This document shows, one piece after another, positions 18,461-33,113 of a DNA stretch of 64,000 bases; positions within the stretch are counted from its first letter, which is position 1; every line of letters begins with the position of its first letter. The stretch is from Holtermannia corniformis (Eukaryota; Basidiomycota; Tremellomycetes; Holtermanniales). The notes beneath the pieces were generated by a model. It was not told the origin of the DNA. It was given only the letters and a program-made list of their open reading frames with translations, and ran no database searches. The stretch lies in contig BCIJ01000004.1 of assembly GCA_001599935.1 (NCBI GenBank), positions 544,803-608,802 on the forward strand, read 5' to 3'. A program made the translations under genes and the position numbers.

Positions 18461-19943
18461 ATGGCAGAAGACTCTGTACCGCAAGGCTTGCTCGTCACCG
18501 CGGGCAAGGTCCACACACCGTTCAAGACCGAGCTCATCAACACCATCGCCGGCGAGAACTTTACCGCACGCCCGCCGCAACTGGTTGGCATCCTGGCCAC
18601 CAAAAAGGAGGATGCCAAGTTTTACGCAGAGGTGCGGAGAGATGCGCGAACAGTGATGGAAGAGGACTGACGAGGAGCCGTCAGTTTACTCGAAAAGCAT
18701 GCGAGCAGATTGGCATCCACTTTGAGCTGCGGTTGGTCGGCCAGGCTCGCGAAGGCATGGACGGCGAGGGAGTTGGCATTGGGGTCGAAGAGGCCATCTT
18801 GGAGGCAAACGACGACCCGACAGTCGATGGCATCATGGTCCGTGAGCGAGTCCAAAGCTTGTCCGCATCTTGGCTCATGCTCACGCAGGTTTACTACCCC
18901 ATCTTCGGCGACCGTCAAGTAGGTAGCCTGTGTGATCCCCCCATCCCCTTTGACTAAGCAACTCTAGGACCAATATCTGCAATCCGTCGTCTCGCCGCAG
19001 AAGGATGTCGAGGGGCTCAACCACCAGTTCTTGTTCAACCTCTACCACAAGTCTGTCCGGCCACGCGGGCGTCCAATTCCATGCTGACGTAGCGTAGCAT
19101 TCGCTTCATCTCACCTCTAACCCTCAAACCCATCCCAGCTTCCCATCTGCCGACATCCATCGCCCCGCGGAAGCCTGGTGATGAAGACGAGGCACCGCCA
19201 GGGACGTGCAAGAGCATTCTTCCTTGCACTCCTTTGGCCATCGTAAAGGTGCTCGAGCACATTGGTGTATACAACAAGCTGCTCGAGTACGGAGATCGGG
19301 CACGGGGCAAGACCATTACCGTCATCAACCGGTCAGTGTGCTTTGGTATAGCCACTGCACGCCGTGCTCATCGGTGAACAGGTCCGAAGTCGTCGGTCGG
19401 CCGCTTGCCGCGTTGCTGGCCAATGACGGCGCGCGTGTCCTGAGTGTTGACATTGATTGTGAGACTCGATTGAGCTGAAGATCAAGCTGACGCAGTCAGC
19501 CATCGTCGAGTTCTCAAAGCGGCCCACGTCGCAGATCAGCGCGTCGTCCAAGTTCAACCCCCACCACGTCACCTCAACCACCGACTTGACGCTTAGCGAG
19601 GCCCTCGCCGTTTCCGACGTCGTCATCTCGGCCGTCCCGAGCAAGTCGTACAAGGTCCCGACAAAGGACTTGAAAGATGGCTGCTACTGTGTCAATGTCG
19701 CTGGCGACAAGAACTTTGAGGCTGACGTGCGCGAACGGGTTAGTGTCTGCTCCCGCCCTTTTCGTGCGCTCACTGATGATTCAGGCGGCCATCTACGTGC
19801 CGAGTGTGGGACAAATGACCATTGCCATGCTGCAGCGGAATCTGTGGGTCTCATTGTTCAGTTCCTGTATCGCATCACTGATCACGCATAGCCTCCGTCT
19901 GCGAACATATCAGGACATGGTGAATGAGAAGCTGGCCGCCTAG
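18461..19943 (+). CDS. MTD1: NAD-dependent methylenetetrahydrofolate dehydrogenase
   Basis: About seven exons begin with MAEDSVPQGLLVTAGKVH at 18461. The product matches the cytosolic monofunctional Mtd1 enzyme, which oxidises 5,10-methylene-THF in one-carbon and purine metabolism. Diagnostic stretches are LVGILATKKEDAKFYAE, DPTVDGIM, YYPIFGDRQDQYLQ, LYHNIRFISPLTLKP, the NAD-binding VINRSEVVGRPLAALLANDG, VISAVPSKSYKVPT and the final VPSVGQMTIAMLQRN. The middle loop (APRKPGDEDEAPPGTCKS) is of usual length. The stop is at 19941-19943. It is a housekeeping gene with no sign of damage. Confidence 0.92.
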
Positions 19944-20266
19944 ATTCGAGTTGATTAGATGCATGACGCCACGCCTAGGAAGCCTCACCGTCCGTGCACA
20001 ATAGAGCTATCTAGACTAATTCGGCTCATTGAGTCTGTTCACGGACAAACCCATACTAAATTGCTCATCAGTCAACTTACAAATACCCCCTTGGGATGTC
20101 GTTGATGACGAAGACCGCGCAGCGACCTCCTTTACGGTGCAGCAAGAAGGCCCGTATAGTAGCCCTGCGCCAGACCACGCTCCTTAGATCCCACCTTGTC
20201 CGGTACTCCGCCACATGCGATATAAGGGACGCGAACAGAATCGTGTCGAGCACCTCAACTACGACG
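19944..20266. other. Intergenic region with the promoter of small gene 20267
   Basis: A GATATAAGG element at about 20219, 48 bp before the ATG at 20267, is the only signal noted. Nothing else coding or repetitive was seen. Confidence 0.4.
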
Positions 20267-20544
20267 ATGAGCAGTAGTAGCCGAACGCCCGTTCGAACGA
20301 CCGGCTTTAACAAGAGTGCATGGGAATCGTACTACGTCGTTCGCAAAGATGGCTATGAGACACTCTGCACTAGCATCGAGAATGCGCGGCAAAGGATCGT
20401 GTGGGACAATTTGGAGCCTGATACCTACGTACGTGGCGTTGCCTACGAAGTTTGGTCAAGCTGATCTTTCAGGACGTTGTCTATGTGAAGCCGAACCATA
20501 CGACGGGACAGGTGATGCGGGTAACGCACCCGACGGTCAATTGA
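20267..20544 (+). CDS. Small two-exon protein, 77 residues
   Basis: Exon 1 runs 20267-20428. A canonical intron (GTACGTGG ... CTGATCTTTCAG, 20429-20472) leads to exon 2, 20473-20544, which ends in TGA. The protein begins MSSSSRTPVRTTGFNKSAWE and has a Lys/Tyr-containing core (YYVVRKDGYETL). Splicing replaces an early stop with a conserved-looking DVVYVKPNHTTGQVMRV end. No family is recognised. The beta-rich look differs from the helical small proteins to the left. A strong TATA element lies 48 bp upstream. Confidence 0.5.
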
Positions 20545-20631
20545 ACTATACCTGCGGACATTGTTGAGCGTACTTGACAGACGATTCATGTCCCAATAGG
20601 ATCTAAGATACACCCTCACACTTCTCCTTGC

Positions 20632-23796
<3,165 letters not shown>

Positions 23797-24059
23797 GGTT
23801 CTAGGATGTTCTCTGGTGTCAATGCGATGCGAGCAGGATGGCTTCTGGAGTGATTGGGCTGTGGGTGGTGTTGAGCGCTGTGGTGTACGCCGTGTGATGC
23901 GGTGATGGTCGCAGAGAGCGATGAGACGGTGCAGGATCCGATGGTCGCGTCGGAGCGTCCACTAGTGACGATGCGCCAGCGTTGACCACCAGGGGTTAAC
24001 CGCGTAAATGACGTGGCAGTGACGTGGCAAGATCGGCATGGGCCCCACGCTTGCATCTC

Positions 24060-24415
24060 TTCCGACATGTCGACCAAAGAGGTCCAAGGCAGCGTCATCT
24101 ACGGACACCCTGGTACAGGTACGTAGAACCTCCAGACTCAAAGAGCCGGCCAACTTTCACAAGCTGTTTTTCTGCCGACCCAAGCCCGGAGCGGACAAAT
24201 GGAACCAAGACGAGCCCGAGTGCGAGCACGTAATCCCGACCATGCTTCTGCTGTATCTGTTCATGACGGCCAAGGGCCAGGCTAGCATGATCGAACGCTT
24301 TCGCCTCGCTCGGCTCTTCGTCCCCGACCGAGCCATTCTGAGCAAATTATACGAATCCTGGGCGCTCCATACTCTCATTACAGTGCACGATCCGGTCGTC
24401 AACGATCTGACGGTG
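24060..24415 (+). pseudogene. Crinkler/RHS-type NTPase-nuclease gene, deleted copy
   Basis: The fragment opens with the exon end that carries the P-loop start (VQGSVIYGHPGTG) and a GTACGTAG donor. It jumps straight to the nuclease-domain segment (NFHKLFFCRPKPG, then FMTAKGQASMIERFRLARLF and LYESWALHTLITVHD). The exon holding the GK(S/T) and FDELGVF boxes is missing, as are the N terminus and the catalytic C-terminal part seen in the other copies. Both ends and the middle are therefore deleted and the gene cannot encode an active protein. It lies 264 bp upstream of CDC48, divergently. Confidence 0.7.
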
Positions 24416-24601
24416 AGTGGTTGCAAGGTTATCGCAATTTCCCCCGCTCACACTCCATGTGACAGAAGGCTAGGGTTGCATCGATCCGTACCTGAGCCGC
24501 AATCTGCCTGCTCGACCTCGATCATCGGACGAGGAAGCAATAGGCAAGCATCGGCGTCACAAGCGCTGCCGGACGCTCGCTTGATCACCACACGTTAGTT
24601 G

Positions 24602-25058
24602 CTTCGGCTTCGAGAGCGAGAGCGGCACAAACGACGCATGCGGTATACCGAGCCCTTCCACTTTATCCCTTTACACGATCCACTGAGCGCTCTGCTCGTC
24701 CACGAAGAACTCCTACACCCGACCCATCTACTCTGCCTGAAAGGCGATCAAGAGTGCGAGGAGGCGCGCGAGAAGGAGCGCTATCACACCCAGCAAGACG
24801 CGTATGGTGAGTTGTCGCGACCCTATTGTTATGTCTGCGGCTCACGGCGTACATGCAGCGTTTAAGAGCTGCAGAGCACGCTCATCGCTGGAAAGAGATC
24901 TTGATCAGCGCGCACCCTGGTGCGTACTTTGCATGCATCACGGTGTTGAGCATCACTGACTAACGCTAGTTTTCGACATGCACCGCTGCCTGCCCGAGTC
25001 AAGCGCGACCGTAACCAAAGCTTTCTACATTCTCAGCGATGGCACCTGCATATCATAG
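24602..25058 (+). pseudogene. TPX2-like C-terminal fragment
   Basis: A short frame encodes EPFHFIPLHDP, then a charged ECEEAREKERYHTQQDAY helix. After a GT-AG intron it continues RLRAAEHAHRWKEILISAHP, and after a second intron VFDMHRCLPESS, stopping at 25056-25058. The order (PF.F, charged helix, then an AHPVPDM-like box) matches the end of the intact TPX2-like gene at 30792-33113, including the position of the last intron. The N-terminal two thirds are missing. It directly follows the broken Crinkler-type fragment in the same orientation. Confidence 0.5.
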
Positions 25059-25519
25059 GTCAAGCCCGCATGTCCATACAGGACTGGGTCCCTCCAGTAC
25101 AGTCTCTCGCCGCCACATTTGCCACCTGACCTAGATCACCGCTCGAAATCTTCCGACTGCTGGGTCAATGAGCTATGTACAGCCTGAAAGGTGGTCGCTT
25201 TATGCGGTGCTTTGCACTGTTCGCGAAAGCGTCGGAGCTCGTGTAAAGAATTCGCCACCCACTCGGCCGTCAGCCAGCCGTCAGCCAGCGAGTGCCATGA
25301 TGCCAGCTGCCAGGCAGCCACTTGTTAGACCGACTGCCAGGCCATAGGCCAGGCAAGCCGCTAGCCTCTGGTCGCAAATAATGTGTACATCATAAATATT
25401 TGACCAGATTGTCTGCACATGAAGTTTGATTTGCATTACGACGTTATGAACACGGACTCGTTTCGTCATGTACAATCACTCGTCGAACATACGGAACATG
25501 ATGGCTTGATGGCTACAGT
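25059..25519. other. Intergenic region in the repeat island
   Basis: No supported gene. Short GCCAGCC-type imperfect repeats occur at about 25265-25360, and the stretch near 25375-25400 is AT-rich. The Crinkler-type gene to the right ends at 25520. Confidence 0.35.
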
Positions 25520-27877
25520 CTAGGACGTGTTCGACAAACGTGGCGAGCGTCGGAGCGGCGTCTGTGGCGCTCCAGCGATTCTCCTCTTTTTAGTCGGGAT
25601 CGGTGAAGCAGGTGGGGGCATCTATCATCATGGTCAGCAGCACGCAGCACGCTAGCAACAAGCAAGACGTACCGGGTTGAGCTGGATAGGTGATGGAGCA
25701 GGTACGGGCTGGGCACGATTCACCTCATCTTCCGCCATCTATCGACATGGTCAACTTCGGTACAGCAGCAACAAATAAGACGTACCGGCTTGCAGAATGG
25801 GATCACGGTATAGCCCACGCGGAAGTTGAGGGCTTCGATGCGCGTGTTCAATGCTCGCTTTGCGTCAGCTTTGGCTCCGTCACCCTCGACAGGCTCCGTT
25901 GGGATAGGTTTGTTTTGTAGGTTGTCGAAAGCTCGGAGGCGGATCAAGGCCTCGCCCGTTGCCTCTTCCGGGACAACAAAACAGTAGACCAGTGGTTCTT
26001 GCGGGTCAAGCCACTCCACAACGTTGCACATACCACGGCCGTTGATGTCGTGCTTGACGTTGACGGTCACCTGGAAAACGATCGTGCGCGGGGTGGTTGC
26101 CGACCTATCCATGCTGTACAAAGCGTCGATGGCAGCCACCCCCTTGGGGCAGGTGTACAGAACGTCATCACTCACGCCCTGATCGCCGAAGATCGGCTTT
26201 GACGGACAAGCGTTATTCAAGGGCAGGGTGAGTCCGACGGCCTGAACGAGCGGACGGATTGGCTGGATGAAGTCGCTGCGTTGAAGGGCCGTAAGTTGAT
26301 GGAGTGCCCATGATTCGTAGAAGACGCCTCGAAGATGCGGATCGGTCATAAAGAGTCGAGCCATGCGGTATCGTGCCGAGATGTCGGCGAATTTCCGGCG
26401 CGTCAGAAAGAGGTGTAGACAGAACGGCGTGATCAAGACGTGCTCGAAAAGGGGGTTACCTCCGGTCCAGACATTAGGTTGGCCCGGCTTGGGGCGGCAG
26501 TGAAAGAGCTTGTGGAAGCACTCGGGTTCGTGAATCTTGTCCGCCACGGTGCCGTTTGACGCCACTTCTGGCCAGTGCGGCCAGTTCGCCTCGCAGAGCA
26601 GCTTGTCGACCGAACTGACGTAATGAATATTGAGATCTTTGACGTGAGCCGCATGATCGTCGTCGTCGGCGGCGGTACATTCGACCGCAAGATCAAGTGG
26701 GTATCGGACTGACGGACCCAAGAGACGGAAGAGCTGCAGAGGGGTGTAAAGGTGCGATGGGCGGTTTAAGCAGTGATAATGTTTGCGTAACCGGCTGGCG
26801 AATTAGCAGAGTGCTCGTCATGTGCATGTCCCATGCTCACCACAAGAGCTCGAACTCCTGCTCTTCCCACAACGGCATCGTCCAGAATTTCAATGGGTTG
26901 TGCTTCTGCTTGTTCCAATTAATCACACGATTCAGTTTTGGGGAGGTGGCGAAGACGGTGAGTGTCGGATGACGAGGTGAGACCGTGAGATTGAGGGGTG
27001 GAACACCGTGACTGCGCAGGTGTGCGTTGGCGTCGATAAGGACCACCACTTTGCCTTTGTGGGTAGGAGCTCGGTACTGAATCCCATTCCCGTCCTGTTC
27101 GAAGACACCGAGTTCATCGAAGACGACGAATGCATCTTGGACGACATTCCATGCCACCGCCTGTCGCCGGCCGAGACACTTTGCCAACAAGTACCGCAAG
27201 CACTGTGTCTTGCCTGAGGCGGTTTAGCGTGCAAAGGGCAATGGTGCGGGTCGCGACTCACCTATGCCCGGGTGACCGTAGATGACACTGGACTCGACAT
27301 CTTTAGCCGGCACACTGTCATCCAGCATCGCTTCGATTCGATCCCAGACCGTGCTGTAGCATTCACGGATTAGGAGGGGTTCTGGGTGCGGCCCTGCAGA
27401 TGGATCGCCGAACGTATAGCCCTTCAGAGAAGACGACTGCCCAGCCCACTCGGGCATGCTGTTGAGAGCAAATAGCTCCTTGCCTTCTTTGTCAAGCCCA
27501 GCATGGAACGGGACACCGACTTCTTCGGGCTTGCCCCAGAATCGCTTGCGGAAGTCGAGTGCCCAATCAATCAAGTCGTTCGTACCACGGATGACAGGTC
27601 TCAATGGAAAGGTCGGTGTGCCACCTAAAGGAACGTTTGTTGAGGCCGGGGGGGCTGATACGGTAGTTGCGTCCCGCGACCCCATTTCTACGTCCGACAT
27701 GATGCCTGTGAGAACCGGTAAGGCAATGAGCAGATTGCAACGGCCATACGACGTACCGTGGTGACCGTAAGCTCCGGCAGAGATGACTGCTGAGAGGTAT
27801 GGTGCGTTTGAGATGGCTGCTGGCGTCGAAGCCGGTGTTTCAGCGTTTGGCGTCACCACCACCGTGGGAGAGCTCAC
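25520..27877 (-). CDS. Crinkler/RHS-type P-loop NTPase with restriction-like nuclease domain
   Basis: The start at 27877 gives a short first exon, joined by a GTACGT intron to MSDVEMGS. The NTPase part has a P-loop split by an intron (SVIYGHPGIG then KTQCLRYLL), the Walker B-like FVVFDELGVF and a VVVLIDANAHL box. The C-terminal part resembles the PD-(D/E)xK fold of Crinkler and retrotransposon-hot-spot proteins: FHKLFHCRPKPG, YESWALHQL, AAIDALYSM and a TIVFQVTVNVKHDI core. Two further introns lead to a Pro-rich tail with a likely nuclear signal (PTKKRRIAG, LRRSPRLS). Proteins of this kind act on host or self nuclei in other eukaryotes; the role here is unknown. The frame looks intact. Confidence 0.7.
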
Positions 27878-27941
27878 CGTGGATGCCTCAAGTCACGTGC
27901 TTTTCTCACTCTCGCCACCCGATATCGTCCCAACCTCAAGC

Positions 27942-28091
27942 TGGAAACGGATGGGAATACTTTCCTCCGACGAGACACAAGCCCGTGGTCATCCTTGCAG
28001 ATGCGAACGCGCATCCGAGAGAGCCTGTACCGGGTGAGATCCCCGCCGGCTTTACCGCTCGGACGTGGCCTCGGCCAGTAACAGTATCGCT
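27942..28091 (+). pseudogene. Crinkler/RHS-type gene, short fragment
   Basis: About 50 codons (GNGWEYFPPTRHKPVVILAD, then an ANAHPREPVPGEIPAGF stretch) match the middle of the NTPase exon of the copy at 28422-30413, on the opposite strand to it. Nothing before or after matches, so it is a relic. It begins about 65 bp from the start codon of the intact gene, in divergent orientation. Confidence 0.7.
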
Positions 28092-28139
28092 GCTGCAGTC
28101 ACGCCTCGATGGATGCTGACAACCGCAAAGCGACCAGAA

Positions 28140-28316
28140 AGCGCAACGCACGTGACACAATGCTGCACAGACTAAAATCAACGGCCTACAACAATACAGC
28201 GACTCTAGTGGTTGTGATCTTGCTTGAATCGAGCGACTGGGCGATCATCAGCAACATTGTCGACAATGTTGGGTGCGACAGACCAGGGTGTGCCCATATG
28301 ATGGTCTCTTTGCGCC
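28140..28316 (-). repeat. Inverted copy of the TPX2-like gene 3' end
   Basis: On the minus strand this segment repeats the last coding part of the TPX2-like gene (RRKETIIWAHP), its last intron and its 3' flank. The match is to 32975-33190 on the plus strand, with scattered differences and one insertion. The left break lies exactly at a (GGT)n tract. It follows a Crinkler-type gene in the same orientation, as in the 24-25 kb pair. Confidence 0.8.
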
Positions 28317-28318
28317 TC

Positions 28319-28350
28319 GGTGGTGGTGGTGGTGGTGGTGGTGGTGGTGG
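28319..28350. repeat. (GGT)n microsatellite
   Basis: About ten uninterrupted GGT units mark the junction between the copied TPX2-like 3' end and the sequence downstream of the Crinkler-type gene. Confidence 0.9.
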
Positions 28351-28421
28351 AAACGGCTGGGTGGGACGGCAAGTAGAAAGGTTGAAGAGCGTCATCAAGC
28401 ACGAACGGAACCCCTTATTGG

Positions 28422-30413
28422 TCAAGCGTCTGGCGGCGCTTGCGCCGGCCTGGCTCGTCTGTGGGCTCGTCTGACAGTCGCTGTCGAGCAAAAAGACTGC
28501 GGCTTCAAAGAGGGTCGGCAGCCTCGGTGGCCTTTTGTAAAATTCGGTGTAAACGTGAGATATACGGGCACAGAGTGAAGATCACTTACCATCAAGTCCA
28601 ATGCAACGACGACGTAACCAATGCGAAAATCCAGTTTGCGCGCGCGATGTTTCAACGTCTCGTTTTTCGACTTGACGACCTTGTTGATCGAATCGACGTT
28701 GGCGTGCAGCTCGAGGAGCTTTTCGCCCGTGGCCTCGTCGGGAACAACGAATATGAGCTCGAGAGCCCTGGCCTCGCCGATCCAGTCTTCTACAGAGCAG
28801 ACTCCGCCCCCCTTGATATCGTGTGCTGGATTGATTGTAGCTTGGAACAGTAAGGCGCGGGTCGAGGGTTCGGGGAAGAGATATAGCCCATCCGTCGTTT
28901 CAGCACCAAGATCTGGCACGTACAGACAGCCTGGTTGAACGGGCTGCTGGTACATCTTCGCGCTGGTTGGTGCGGGAGGTAGAGGCAATTGGAAGTCCAC
29001 CGGTGGTAAGCCCGCATACTTGATGACCTTTGTCTCGTGCACACTCGTCAAGAGATGGAGTGCCCAGGATTCATACAGCTTTCCTTGTAGCAGGCGGTCG
29101 GGGACAAAGAGCTTTGCGATGCTGAAGCGCTCCAACAGGCTAGCCTCGCCCTTTGCTGTCATGAAGACGTAGAGTAAAACCAGATTCGGGATGATGTGCT
29201 CGCATACCGGTCTGCCAGGAGCCCATTTTGGCGAACCGACCTTGGGCCGGCAAAAGAATAGCTTGAGAAAATGGTCCGGGTCTTTGAAGATGCCGACCGC
29301 CGCGGCGCCAGTCTCTGCCACCGTGGGCCAGGTGTCCCAATCTTTGGCCGCGAGCAGCAGCTTGATGTCGCCCATCCACTTGTCAAGGTCGATGAGGATG
29401 TTCCCAAGATCTTCCGTGCTCTTGGCCGTCTTGATCGCCACGGCGCTAAGAGGTACTTTTACTGCGGGTCCAAGTAAACGGAAGAGCTCGAGCCGGCTAT
29501 ACTGCTGCGCTTGGACGGGCGATGGCTCGTACTGATCGCGGAGTTTGCTAGGATCGGCGTCAGCGTGTTGTCCCTGCGAAAAGGCGTGGGCAGCCACTGG
29601 CAACTCACCACAGAACCTCAAACTCCGATTCCGTCCATAGAGGTATCGTCCAAAAGCCGATAGGGTTGATCTTGTGTTTCCGCCAATTGTGGAGCTGCTT
29701 CGGTCTTGGTGAAGTAGCGTAAACTGTTACTGGAGGCGGAAAGGTCGAATACGTAAATCCCGCTGGGGGTTCTCCTGGTACCACCTCACGCAGATGCGCG
29801 TTCGCATCGACAAGGATCACTACCCGCTTGGTATCTGTCGGGGGTTGATAGTGCCATCCGTTGCCTTCTTGAGTGAAGACACCAAGCTCATCGAAGACGA
29901 GCAACTCGTTGGGTTTGACGTTCCAAACAGTCGTGTGACAGCTCGCTAGGCACTTGGCCAGTATGTAGCGCAAGCACTGCGACTTTCCTGCCATTCGTCG
30001 TCAGCGACGCCATTGGCTTGCTCTTCACACTGACCAGTCCCAGGGTGACCATAGATGACGCTGCCTTCGATGTCTTCAGGGTTGATTTCTGGTGACATCA
30101 AGTGCTGAACGCGTTGCCAGACATCCAAATAGCATTCCCGGATAAGCAAGGGGCCCTCGTTAGCCCATGTCAGGTCCGGTTGGCTCAGAGTGAGGCCGGA
30201 GAAGCGCTGGCTGTCGCCCTGGGGTACAGTGCCTGGAGTATCACCGAGGGTGAAGGCAGCGGTGCCGTTCCCGTCAACCTCGATGGAGAAGGGCACCTGG
30301 GTCCTTTCGGGTCTATTCCAGAACTCGTTGTAGAATTGGATTGCCCAACCTTTTTGGACCTGACTCAGCGGGTAATTGCGGGTGCCGCCCAGGGGAGTCT
30401 TGCGAGAGGTCAT
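28422..30413 (-). CDS. Crinkler/RHS-type P-loop NTPase with nuclease domain, second copy
   Basis: Three main exons. The first starts MTSRKTPLGGTRNYPL at 30413 and ends SVIYGHPGTG. The second begins KSQCLRYILAK and carries NELLVFDELGVF and KRVVILVDANAHL. The third has FLKLFFCRPKVG, FMTAKGEASLLERFSIAKLF, YESWALHLL and the nuclease core ALLFQATINPAHDI, followed by LELIFVVPDEATGE. Compared with the copy at 25520-27877 it lacks the extra N-terminal exon and shares roughly half the residues over conserved blocks. The 3' end is unclear: the frame runs to 28422, but a GTAAGT donor at about 28576 suggests a different tail. No disabling change was seen in the core. Confidence 0.65.
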
Positions 30414-30514
30414 GACCAGATATGAGCGTTGCAAGTCGTAGACCAGGGTTGATGCTAAAGACGTTTAACGTTCGGCGGTGCCGGCGGTGGCGACGATCTG
30501 CGTACGGGGAATGT

Positions 30515-30547
30515 GCCTGCGAGCAATGATCCTCGGTGCAACGAGGC
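30515..30547. repeat. 33-bp motif shared with the Ngaro-type element
   Basis: GCCTGCGAGCAATGATCCTC and the next 13 bases match 5912-5945 inside the retrotransposon with one substitution and a one-base gap. The flanks differ. It lies about 100 bp upstream of the second Crinkler-type gene and is probably a remnant of a related mobile element. Confidence 0.6.
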
Positions 30548-30791
30548 CAACTAGACTGCGCACAAGGAACGACGGCGCAAGCGTCGCCAGACGATGGCCC
30601 AATAATGAGAAGTTCCCGTCTTGCTCCTGCTTCGTTCCCCAACCGGCTTTCACCTTCACCACCATCCTCACCACACCACCACCATCACCACCACCGCGCC
30701 ACCTTGACGCACTGCCACCACGCCGAACATTTCCGAACATTTCCGGTGTTTTGACTGGATCCGACTGTTCATTGCCGTTCTGGAAAGTACC
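30548..30791. other. Promoter region of the TPX2-like gene
   Basis: This stretch contains a CACCAC-rich low-complexity tract (about 30650-30720). No separate gene is supported. Confidence 0.35.
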
Positions 30792-33113
30792 ATGACTCGA
30801 CCATCTCCAGCCTCACCGGCAATCCTCACCCACCCGAACTTCTACGATGACACCCTCCTCTTCCACACCCGACCCATCTTCTCCCCGAGGCTCGGCGATC
30901 TGGGCGAGGACGAAGACTGGGGTGACTCGTTGGGCGGAATCGAGGTCCCGGGCTCGGATCATGATCTCGACAGGGCGAACGAGCTTGAGAACGTGTTTGA
31001 ACGTGATGTCTATACTGGGCATGGTGAGCGGGAGGGGAGCGGGCCGCATGCAGGGGTTGAGAAGGTGACGGGACGAGACGATGGTGCGTGATGATGTGAG
31101 GCGTCTATGTGGCTGCTGACTGGACGCCAGGACCGCAAGCTGCTTCGAAGCAACACACGAGTACGCCGAGCGATAGCAGTGGTAGCTCGGTAGCGGCCAC
31201 ACCCTCTCGCTCACGGCGCCGAACCCGCCCACGCCAGCGCCCACCACTCCCACAACCTCATGTTCCAGAGCCAGAAGACCGACCGCACGAGATATCGGCA
31301 GCCGTAGCTCCGCCACCTGACGAGCCTGCGATTGAGCCTCGAATACCCGCACCACCTCCCCTCCCAGTCTCTGCCGCAGGTCCCCTTCATCGCACACAGC
31401 CCATCGCCTCGACCTCTCGCCTCCCCCTTCCTAAATCGCGCATACACCCATCAAGGTCGTCAACGATTCCCATCCCCGCACCAGGCGGCGAGACCGCTCT
31501 TTCGCGCTACCTTGCCAAGACCAAGTCCGAGAGGGCTGCGACGACCCCTACCAAGGCCAGCACCCCCAGAAAGCTACGACCGCCTGCTACGCCGCGCTCC
31601 GAATCAGCATGGCGTCGGGCCGCGCTAGAGCTAGCTGGCCTCAGCCCGTTACCGACGCCAGCGCCTGCGGCTGCGCCAGACGAGGAATCGGTCACAATGG
31701 ATGTTGGGCGACCAGACAGAGGCGTTCAGGAACCGCAGCCAGAGCATACCGAGCCGATAGAGCAGCAGGAAGAACCAGCCCGGTCGACTCGCCAGGAAAA
31801 GGAGACGCGCCGGACGTCCATGACGGAGCGTGTGCAGGGGTTCTTTGCAAGTTTGCTTGGTCGTCCCGCACCCGAGCAAGTCGATGCACCGCCACTGTCG
31901 GTCACTAGCGACAGCAAGGCAGCGACTCCTTTTGTGCAGGCATCGGCCACGGTTGCGCAACAGAGTGATCCCTTCTTGGAACTATCGCGGGAGAAGCAGA
32001 GGACTACGTCGGCAAAAGAAGCAATGGAAACGTCAAGCCAGCAGCCCAAAATCGTTGCAGGTCAACAGCCAGACCACATCCTACCGCCAGTAGCCAACGA
32101 GCAACTCGGTCGTCCGCAGAAACGCGCTGGCCCCGCCGAGACAGGTGATCACGAGCGGTCCGTTCGCAGGCCAGAGAAGCGCAAGAAGCGGTCAGTACAG
32201 TTTGCGAATTGTCATGCGCTCTTGCTGATGGGTGATAGCGACGAGACTGTGGCGTCGGCGCCCAGAGTGACCCGGATCAGACTTTTCGGGGCAAACGACC
32301 GTGCCAAGCAGTGTGTATACCGCTGCAGGTTCAGAGACTGTCGCTGACCTCTAATCAGACCATCGCATGCTGCAAGCAAAGCCCCAAAAGGCGTGTCGAC
32401 CAAAGTCATAGCACAGCCACGCCGGCCAACTGAACAAGTCAAGCCTGCGAAACACGTCCACACCACGGCAAAGGGCTCGAACTGTGCCAGTGCACCCGCA
32501 TCAGCCCCTGCCCCTGCGTCAGCCGCCGCTCGACAGCCCGCGCCACGCCAAAACGCGCTACCTCCGCCTCAACCCTGTACAGCTCCGTTCCAACTCACCA
32601 AACCTATCCCGTTCCGCGCCGCCGCACCAACACTGGCTTCCCGTCACGAGGCTGCCAAGCCAGCAAAGGCAGCGCCCGTCAAGCCCTACGAGCGTGCTAC
32701 CAACCTTGCTGCGCGACGGGCGATGTTTGAAAGGCCCGCAGGACTGGCCGCGCCGACGCGGACGGTACCCGAGACTGGACGGACGCCGGGACGGACGATC
32801 CGGAAGCGATTGGAAGAGAGGAGGGTGTTTGACGAGGGCTTGAAACGGCGCGAGGAGGCGCGCGACAAGGAGCGCCGTGACGCCGAGCAGGAGCGTTTGG
32901 TGAGTTTGCTCTGCTGACTGCAAGCTGTGTATACGCTGACCATTGTCGATAGCGCCGAGAAGCAATCGAGGACGCCCAGAGGCGCAAAGAGACCATCATA
33001 TGGGCACACCCTGGTCTGTCGCACCCAACATTGTCGACGACGTTGCTGATGGTCGCCCAGTCCCTGACATGTACCGCCGCGCGCCCGATTCAAGCAAGAG
33101 TACAACCACTTAG
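30792..33113 (+). CDS. TPX2-like microtubule-associated protein candidate
   Basis: Five exons are predicted. Exon 1 (MTRPSPASPAILTHPNFYDD) is joined through GTGAGC/CCAG to a long Ser/Pro/Thr-rich disordered exon, then by an intron at 32311-32358 to the C-terminal part. That part has PFQLTKPIPF, KPYERATNLAARRAMFE, a charged helix (FDEGLKRREEARDKERRDAE) and, after two small introns, TIIWAHPVPDMYRRAPDSS. The order PF.F, R..F, long Lys/Arg/Glu helix and a KA.P.P-like box is that of the TPX2 C-terminal domain, which binds microtubules and spindle kinesins. Overall identity to known members cannot be judged by eye. Two broken copies of its 3' end lie nearby. Confidence 0.5.
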
